Shown here one piece after another: positions 62,015-64,000 of a stretch of DNA of 64,000 nucleotides. Numbering within the stretch: the first letter of the stretch is position 1; the number at the start of each line of letters is the position of its first letter. This stretch comes from Hyphomicrobiales bacterium. GTDB lineage: Bacteria > Pseudomonadota > Alphaproteobacteria > Rhizobiales > Rhizobiaceae. Both the position numbers and the translations under genes were made by a program. The notes under the pieces are model-generated. The model searched no databases. It had not been told where the DNA came from and was given only the letters and a program-made list of their open reading frames with translations. The stretch spans positions 62,001-126,000 of the forward strand of contig QEVK01000016.1 of NCBI GenBank assembly GCA_003577315.1, read 5' to 3'.

Positions 62015-63313
62015 TCAGCCTTCCGGATTGAGCCTGACGGCGACGGACGCGGCGTGGCCGTCGAGGTTTTCCGCCCGCGCCAGCGCGATCGCCGCCGGCC
62101 CGAGCGCGCGAAGCTGGTCCGGTCCCAGCTTCAGCACCGAGGTGCGCTTGACGAAATCGAGCACCGACAGGCCCGACGAGAAGCGCGCCGAGCGCGCCGT
62201 GGGCAGGACGTGGTTGGAGCCGCCGACATAGTCGCCGATAACCTCGGGCGTATGGCGGCCGAGGAAGACGGCCCCGGCGTTGCGGATCTTCGGCAGCAGC
62301 GCCTCCGGGTCCTCGACGGCGAGCTCGACATGCTCGGCCGCGATGCGGTTGGCGAGCGGCACGGCGTCGGCAAGGTCGGCCACCAGGATGACCGCGCCGA
62401 AATCGCGCCAGCTCGCCGCCGCGATCTGCCCGCGCGGCAGGCGCGCGATCCGGCGCTCGACCTCGGCCTCGACCGCCTCGGCCAGCCGCGCGTCGTCGGT
62501 GATCAGGATCGACTGCGCCGCCGCGTCGTGCTCGGCCTGGGCGATGAGGTCGGCCGCGAGCCAGGCCGGGTCGTTGGCGCCGTCGGCGATGACCAGCACC
62601 TCCGACGGACCGGCGATCATGTCGATGCCGACCGTGCCGAACACGCGGCGCTTGGCCGCCGCGACGAAGGCGTTGCCGGGGCCGACGATCTTGGCCACCG
62701 GGGCGATGGTCTGCGTGCCGTAGGCAAGGGCGGCGATGGCCTGCGCACCACCGACGCGGTAGATCTCGGAGACGCCGGCAAGCCGCGCGGCCGCCAGCAC
62801 CAGCGGGTTGAGTACGCCACCCGGCGACGGCACGGCGATGACGATGCGCTCGACGCCCGCGACGCGCGACGGCACGGCGTTCATCAGCACGGAGCTCGGA
62901 TAGCTCGCCGTGCCGCCGGGCACGTAGAGGCCGACGGACTCGATCGCCGTCCAGCGCGAGCCGAGCTCGACGCCCAGCGCGTCGGTGTAGCGGTCGTCCT
63001 TCGGCATCTGGCGCGCATGGTGGGCGGCGATGCGCTCGTGCGCCAGCTTCAGCGCGGCGAGCGTGCCGGCGTCGACGGCGGCCATGGCCGCGTCGATCTC
63101 GGCCTCGGCGATCCGGATCGCGGCCGGCGTCAGCTCGAGGCGGTCGAAGCGGGCGGTGTAGTCGATCAGCGCTGCGTCGCCCTCGGCGCGCACGCGCGCG
63201 ATGATGTCGCGCACCGTCGCGTCGACATCCTCCGACACCTCGCGCTTGGTGGCGAGGAAGGCGGCGAAGCGGGCATCGAAATCGGGGGCGGTGCGGTCGA
63301 GGCGCAACGGCAT
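62015..63313 (-). CDS. hisD: Histidinol dehydrogenase
   Basis: A 432-residue enzyme for the last two steps of histidine synthesis (histidinol to histidine). Typical segments are LYVPGGTASYPSSVLMNAVP near 125, IDMIAGPSEVLVIADG near 235 (NAD and zinc region) and ANRIAAEHVEL near 325, which holds the catalytic Glu-His pair. The ATG at 63313 (MPLRLDRTAPDFDARF) matches the family; the frame extends upstream in the DUF2948 gene. It lies 14 bp after DUF2948 and 6 bp before UPF0262. Confidence 0.95.
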   Translation of the reverse strand: MPLRLDRTAPDFDARFAAFLATKREVSEDVDATVRDIIARVRAEGDAALIDYTARFDRLELTPAAIRIAEAEIDAAMAAVDAGTLAALKLAHERIAAHHARQMPKDDRYTDALGVELGSRWTAIESVGLYVPGGTASYPSSVLMNAVPSRVAGVERIVIAVPSPGGVLNPLVLAAARLAGVSEIYRVGGAQAIAALAYGTQTIAPVAKIVGPGNAFVAAAKRRVFGTVGIDMIAGPSEVLVIADGANDPAWLAADLIAQAEHDAAAQSILITDDARLAEAVEAEVERRIARLPRGQIAAASWRDFGAVILVADLADAVPLANRIAAEHVELAVEDPEALLPKIRNAGAVFLGRHTPEVIGDYVGGSNHVLPTARSARFSSGLSVLDFVKRTSVLKLGPDQLRALGPAAIALARAENLDGHAASVAVRLNPEG

Positions 63314-63327
63314 GGCGGAACGCTTCC

Positions 63328-63765
63328 TCAGTCCTGGTGCGTGGGGCGGGAGGCGGCCTGCCAGGCCGCGCCGAGATCGGCCAGCCGCGCCTCGACATAG
63401 TCGACATCGAGGCGGATGGCGGCGCCGCCCGAGAAGGTCAGCTCCAGCGTGCCGGCCGGGGCCTGCGCGCCCGGCTCGAAGCGGATGGCGAGCAGCGACA
63501 GGACCTCGTCCGGCCTGTCGCGCGCGATGCCGGCGGAGCTGACGCCGCGCACGGCCTCGAAGTGCAGCGCGCTGCGCCGGCGCTCGTTGTTCCTGCGGAA
63601 GAAGCCCGGCCGGTTCTCCCACACGAAGCGGTTGAGCGCGACGACGAAGCGCTTCTCGGCGGTGCGCCAGGACAGGTCGCCCACCTTCAGCACGGCGTCC
63701 TGCACATGGGCGGACATGACCGCAAGATCCTGTTCGTCGAGAGCGACAAGCTTGAGCTGTGACAT
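63328..63765 (-). CDS. DUF2948 family protein
   Basis: A 145-residue protein of the DUF2948 family: LKLVALDEQDLAVMSAHVQD, then RFVVALNRFVWE and RSALHFEAVRGV. Function unknown; it is the regular neighbour of hisD in Rhizobiales, as here. It is the first gene of the leftward block DUF2948-hisD-UPF0262-phosphatase. The start at 63765 matches the family. Confidence 0.9.
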   Translation of the reverse strand: MSQLKLVALDEQDLAVMSAHVQDAVLKVGDLSWRTAEKRFVVALNRFVWENRPGFFRRNNERRRSALHFEAVRGVSSAGIARDRPDEVLSLLAIRFEPGAQAPAGTLELTFSGGAAIRLDVDYVEARLADLGAAWQAASRPTHQD

Positions 63766-63851
63766 GGCCGATGCGCTATCCGGGAAACCGGGACGGGGTT
63801 CGTTCCGGTGTTAGGCCGTCTTCGTGTGCGGCGCAACCGAAAGGAAGGGGA

Positions 63852-63964
63852 GCGAGCAGCGAATAGGGAATAGCGGGTAGAAAGGATTGCATCGGCGATT
63901 GCGTCGCGCGCGCACGCCCGACCAGATCATGCTCACTACTCGCTATTCCCTATTCGCTACTCGC
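63852..63964. repeat. 29-bp inverted repeat with 55-bp spacer (intergenic repeat)
   Basis: Arms 63852-63880 and 63936-63964 are complementary with two mismatches; each contains GCGAATAGGGAATAGCG or its complement. The right arm is followed by more copies of the short CTACTCGC unit. It looks like a dispersed non-coding repeat (REP-like) of the genome, sited upstream of DUF2948. A transcript would form a long hairpin. Confidence 0.7.
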
Positions 63965-64000
63965 TGTTCCTACTCACTCAGCCGCTCGACCACCGCGCCG

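Overview
The window is high-GC chromosomal DNA of an alphaproteobacterium of the Hyphomicrobiales (Rhizobiales), most like the Phyllobacteriaceae/Mesorhizobium-Brucella branch. Markers are ndvB/ndvA cyclic beta-1,2-glucan genes, Omp2-type porins in inverted orientation, DUF982, DUF3768, DUF6481 and MucR proteins, carboxyspermidine polyamine genes, and a block running DUF2948-hisD-UPF0262-phosphatase-infA-maf-yacG-tRNA-Phe. The assignment rests on gene content and is not proven to genus.

1-9.8 kb: the end of a livF-like gene, O-acetylhomoserine sulfhydrylase (metY), and a leftward cluster of rnk, an rnk/Gre-like gene and a second RNA polymerase alpha-subunit gene. Then a nitronate monooxygenase, a small gene plus the carboxynorspermidine decarboxylase/dehydrogenase pair, and glutamate dehydrogenase. 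9.9-13.9 kb: a nitrate/sulfonate-type ABC transporter operon ending in nnrS, with an FNR/NnrR-type box in class II position upstream. 13.9-17.7 kb: two divergent porin genes separated by a tyrosine recombinase. Each porin has a short deletion at its 5' end. 17.7-25.9 kb: a DMT transporter, an argB copy broken by a short 5' deletion, and a six-gene Liv-type operon with two receptors.

26-43.8 kb: ndvB (synthase), ndvA (exporter) and opgC (probable succinyl decoration) make, export and modify periplasmic cyclic glucan. Bacterioferritin with its ferredoxin, hrpB, a pyrimidine 5'-nucleotidase, a diguanylate cyclase and a DUF6481 gene are interspersed.

44.1-59.6 kb: a 15.5-kb integrative island in the 3' end of tRNA-Phe, bounded by 17-bp direct repeats, with its integrase next to the tRNA. 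It is visibly more AT-rich. It carries a Fic toxin/antitoxin pair, mucR, a serine recombinase, an XRE regulator, a candidate HUH replication protein, several secreted or membrane proteins of unknown function, an IS3-family element, an IS66 remnant and broken genes (Sir2 fragment, AAA ATPase fragment, fic remnant, a frameshifted membrane protein). 59.6-64 kb returns to core chromosome.

The points most worth a second look are the porin/recombinase locus, the alpha-subunit paralog cluster, the three short 5' deletions (two porins, argB), the FNR-box nnrS operon and the island's HUH-like protein.
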